Positions 62,697 to 64,000 of a DNA stretch of 64,000 nucleotides are shown piece after piece. The DNA lies in the NCBI GenBank assembly GCA_947488655.1, contig CANKZZ010000001.1, positions 124,001 to 188,000 on the forward strand, given 5' to 3'. The first letter of the stretch is position 1, and every line of letters starts with the position of its first letter. This DNA is from an uncultured Psychroserpens sp. GTDB lineage: Bacteria; Bacteroidota; Bacteroidia; Flavobacteriales; Flavobacteriaceae. The notes under the pieces were generated by a model. It saw only the letters and a program-made list of their open reading frames with translations. It did no database searches and had not been told where the DNA came from. The position numbers were made by a program, and so were the translations under genes.

Positions 62697-64000
62697 TTAT
62701 GCTCTATATTTACCAGATAAGTCTTTAGCTACAACCGTTAGCGTATCTATAACCTCATCAGTTAATTTTCCTGCTTTTAAAGTGCTTAAAACATCTGCAT
62801 GTTTTGCTCTTAAGAATTCTAAGTAATCTCTTTCAAATTCTTTTACTTTTTCTACAGGAACGTCTTTTAGTAAGTTTTTAGATCCAGCATAAATAATTGC
62901 TACTTGATCTTCTACTGTAAATGGATCGTTTTGACCTTGCTTTAAAATCTCAACGTTACGTTTTCCTTTTTCAATTACGTTTAAAGTTACCGCATCTAAA
63001 TCTGAACCAAATTTAGCAAAGGCTTCTAACTCACGATATTGAGCTTGATCTAGTTTTAATGTACCAGATACTTTCTTCATTGATTTAATTTGTGCGTTAC
63101 CACCAACACGAGATACTGAAATACCTACGTTAATTGCTGGACGAACACCAGAGTTAAATAAATCTCCATCTAAGAAAATTTGACCATCTGTAATAGAAAT
63201 AACGTTTGTTGGAATATAAGCCGAAACGTCACCTGCTTGTGTTTCAATAATTGGTAATGCAGTTAATGAACCACCACCTTTTACAATTGGTTTTAATGAA
63301 TCTGGTAAATCATTCATTTCTCTTGCAATAGCATCATTGTTGATGATTTTTGCAGAACGCTCTAACAATCTAGAGTGTAAATAAAATACATCACCAGGAT
63401 AAGCCTCACGTCCTGGAGGACGTCTTAATAATAAAGATACCTCACGGTAAGCAACTGCTTGTTTTGATAAATCATCAAATACAATTAAAGCTGGTCTACC
63501 AGTATCTCTAAAGTACTCTCCAATAGATGCTCCAGTCATTGGCGCGTATACTTGCATTGCAGCAGGATCTGATGCATTTGCAGCTACTATTGTTGTATAT
63601 GCTAAAGCACCTTTTTCTTCTAGTGTTTTAGCAATTAAAGCTACTGTTGAAGCCTTTTGACCAACAGCAACATATATACAATATACAGGGTTACCTGCAT
63701 CGTAAAATTCTTTTTGATTTAAAATGGCATCAATACATACAGTAGTTTTACCAGTTTGACGGTCACCAATTACCAACTCACGTTGACCTCTACCAACTGG
63801 AATCATAGCATCAATAGCTTTAATACCTGTTTGTAATGGCTCAGTTACTGGTTCTCTATAAATAACACCAGGAGCTTTACGCTCTAAAGGCATTTCATAA
63901 GTTTCTCCAGTAATAGGTCCTTTACCATCAATTGGGTTACCTAAAGTATCAACAACACGACCAACTATACCTTCACCTACTTTAACAGATGCGATACGCT
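62697..64000 (-). CDS. atpA: ATP synthase F1 subunit alpha (5' end beyond the window)
   Basis: The reading frame stays open to the window edge, so the N-terminal part is missing; the M found at 63893 (MPLERKAPG) is internal. Visible: [36 protein letters not shown] (P-loop GDRQTGKT), the [45 protein letters not shown] block with the catalytic-site arginine downstream in GISVSRVGG. It is the non-catalytic nucleotide-binding alpha subunit of F1 in the alpha3beta3 ring. Followed by atpG. Confidence 0.98.
   Translation of the reverse strand, partial: RIASVKVGEGIVGRVVDTLGNPIDGKGPITGETYEMPLERKAPGVIYREPVTEPLQTGIKAIDAMIPVGRGQRELVIGDRQTGKTTVCIDAILNQKEFYDAGNPVYCIYVAVGQKASTVALIAKTLEEKGALAYTTIVAANASDPAAMQVYAPMTGASIGEYFRDTGRPALIVFDDLSKQAVAYREVSLLLRRPPGREAYPGDVFYLHSRLLERSAKIINNDAIAREMNDLPDSLKPIVKGGGSLTALPIIETQAGDVSAYIPTNVISITDGQIFLDGDLFNSGVRPAINVGISVSRVGGNAQIKSMKKVSGTLKLDQAQYRELEAFAKFGSDLDAVTLNVIEKGKRNVEILKQGQNDPFTVEDQVAIIYAGSKNLLKDVPVEKVKEFERDYLEFLRAKHADVLSTLKAGKLTDEVIDTLTVVAKDLSGKYRA

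Noticed and set aside
1-64000. tRNA or rRNA genes
   Set aside because: No cloverleaf-like or rRNA-like segment was recognised in the intergenic regions by eye; a dedicated search would be needed to be certain.

Overview
The window is AT-rich chromosomal DNA from a member of the Flavobacteriaceae (Bacteroidota), probably marine. Evidence: gldH, secreted proteins with type IX secretion (T9SS) C-terminal sorting domains, GEVED/HYR/MAM-like modules, RicT/PSP1, an HU-SPOR fusion protein, and promoter -7 elements of the form TAnnTTTG. The genus cannot be fixed from sequence alone.

Layout. (1) 1-8.3 kb: a haem biosynthesis block (C-terminus of probable hemD, hemE, hemF, hemB) interleaved with an EI24-like membrane protein, a GNAT acetyltransferase, a YchJ-like SEC-C protein, a convergent SF2 helicase and a small c-type cytochrome. 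A 23S-IVS-type four-helix-bundle gene with a broken 5' end and imperfect inverted repeats at its borders sits between hemD and hemE. (2) 8.3-11.8 kb: CNNM/CBS transporter-like protein, MGMT/Ogt, a serine hydrolase and a PolB-type 3'-5' exonuclease, closely spaced on the + strand. (3) 11.8-33.4 kb: four large minus-strand genes for T9SS-secreted proteins, each with a different N-terminal catalytic domain (N-formylglutamate-amidohydrolase-like, M14 carboxypeptidase, metzincin of reprolysin type, M43 pappalysin) followed by shared adhesive modules and a sorting tail. Two of them share a nearly identical 668-bp HYR segment and a Cys/Trp-rich 28-residue repeat that is expanded to 23 copies in the carboxypeptidase. 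(4) 33.5-47.8 kb: fused OppD-OppF type ABC ATPase, scoA-scoB, the ricT-gldH-PBP1A operon, trhO, a candidate 30-residue small protein, recA, a lipoprotein, an ECF sigma factor with a membrane-spanning partner, and plsC. (5) 47.9-64 kb: trpS, dprA, HU-SPOR, acyl-CoA thioesterase, the conserved envC / DUF4292 / TPR / nucleotidyltransferase / dut / flippase cluster, a second ECF sigma operon with two paralogous lipoproteins, and atpG-atpA (atpA cut by the window end).

How they work together. Most genes are housekeeping: haem, cell wall (PBP1A, EnvC-like, flippase), gliding (GldH), DNA repair and uptake (RecA, DprA, MGMT), ketone-body/acyl-CoA metabolism and ATP synthase. The accessory character lies in the 21.6-kb T9SS hydrolase cluster, which looks like an evolving set of secreted peptidases/amidases that exchange non-catalytic modules. 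Two adjacent peptidase genes there carry matching palindromes at the same distance (about 120 bp) upstream of the start codon, suggesting shared control. Other unexplained structure: a perfect 28-bp palindrome before ricT, a 41-bp tandem hairpin array after the envC-like gene, a dispersed CCTGC/GCAGG palindrome at gene borders, and a structured small ORF upstream of recA. No tRNA, rRNA, CRISPR array or intact insertion sequence was recognised.
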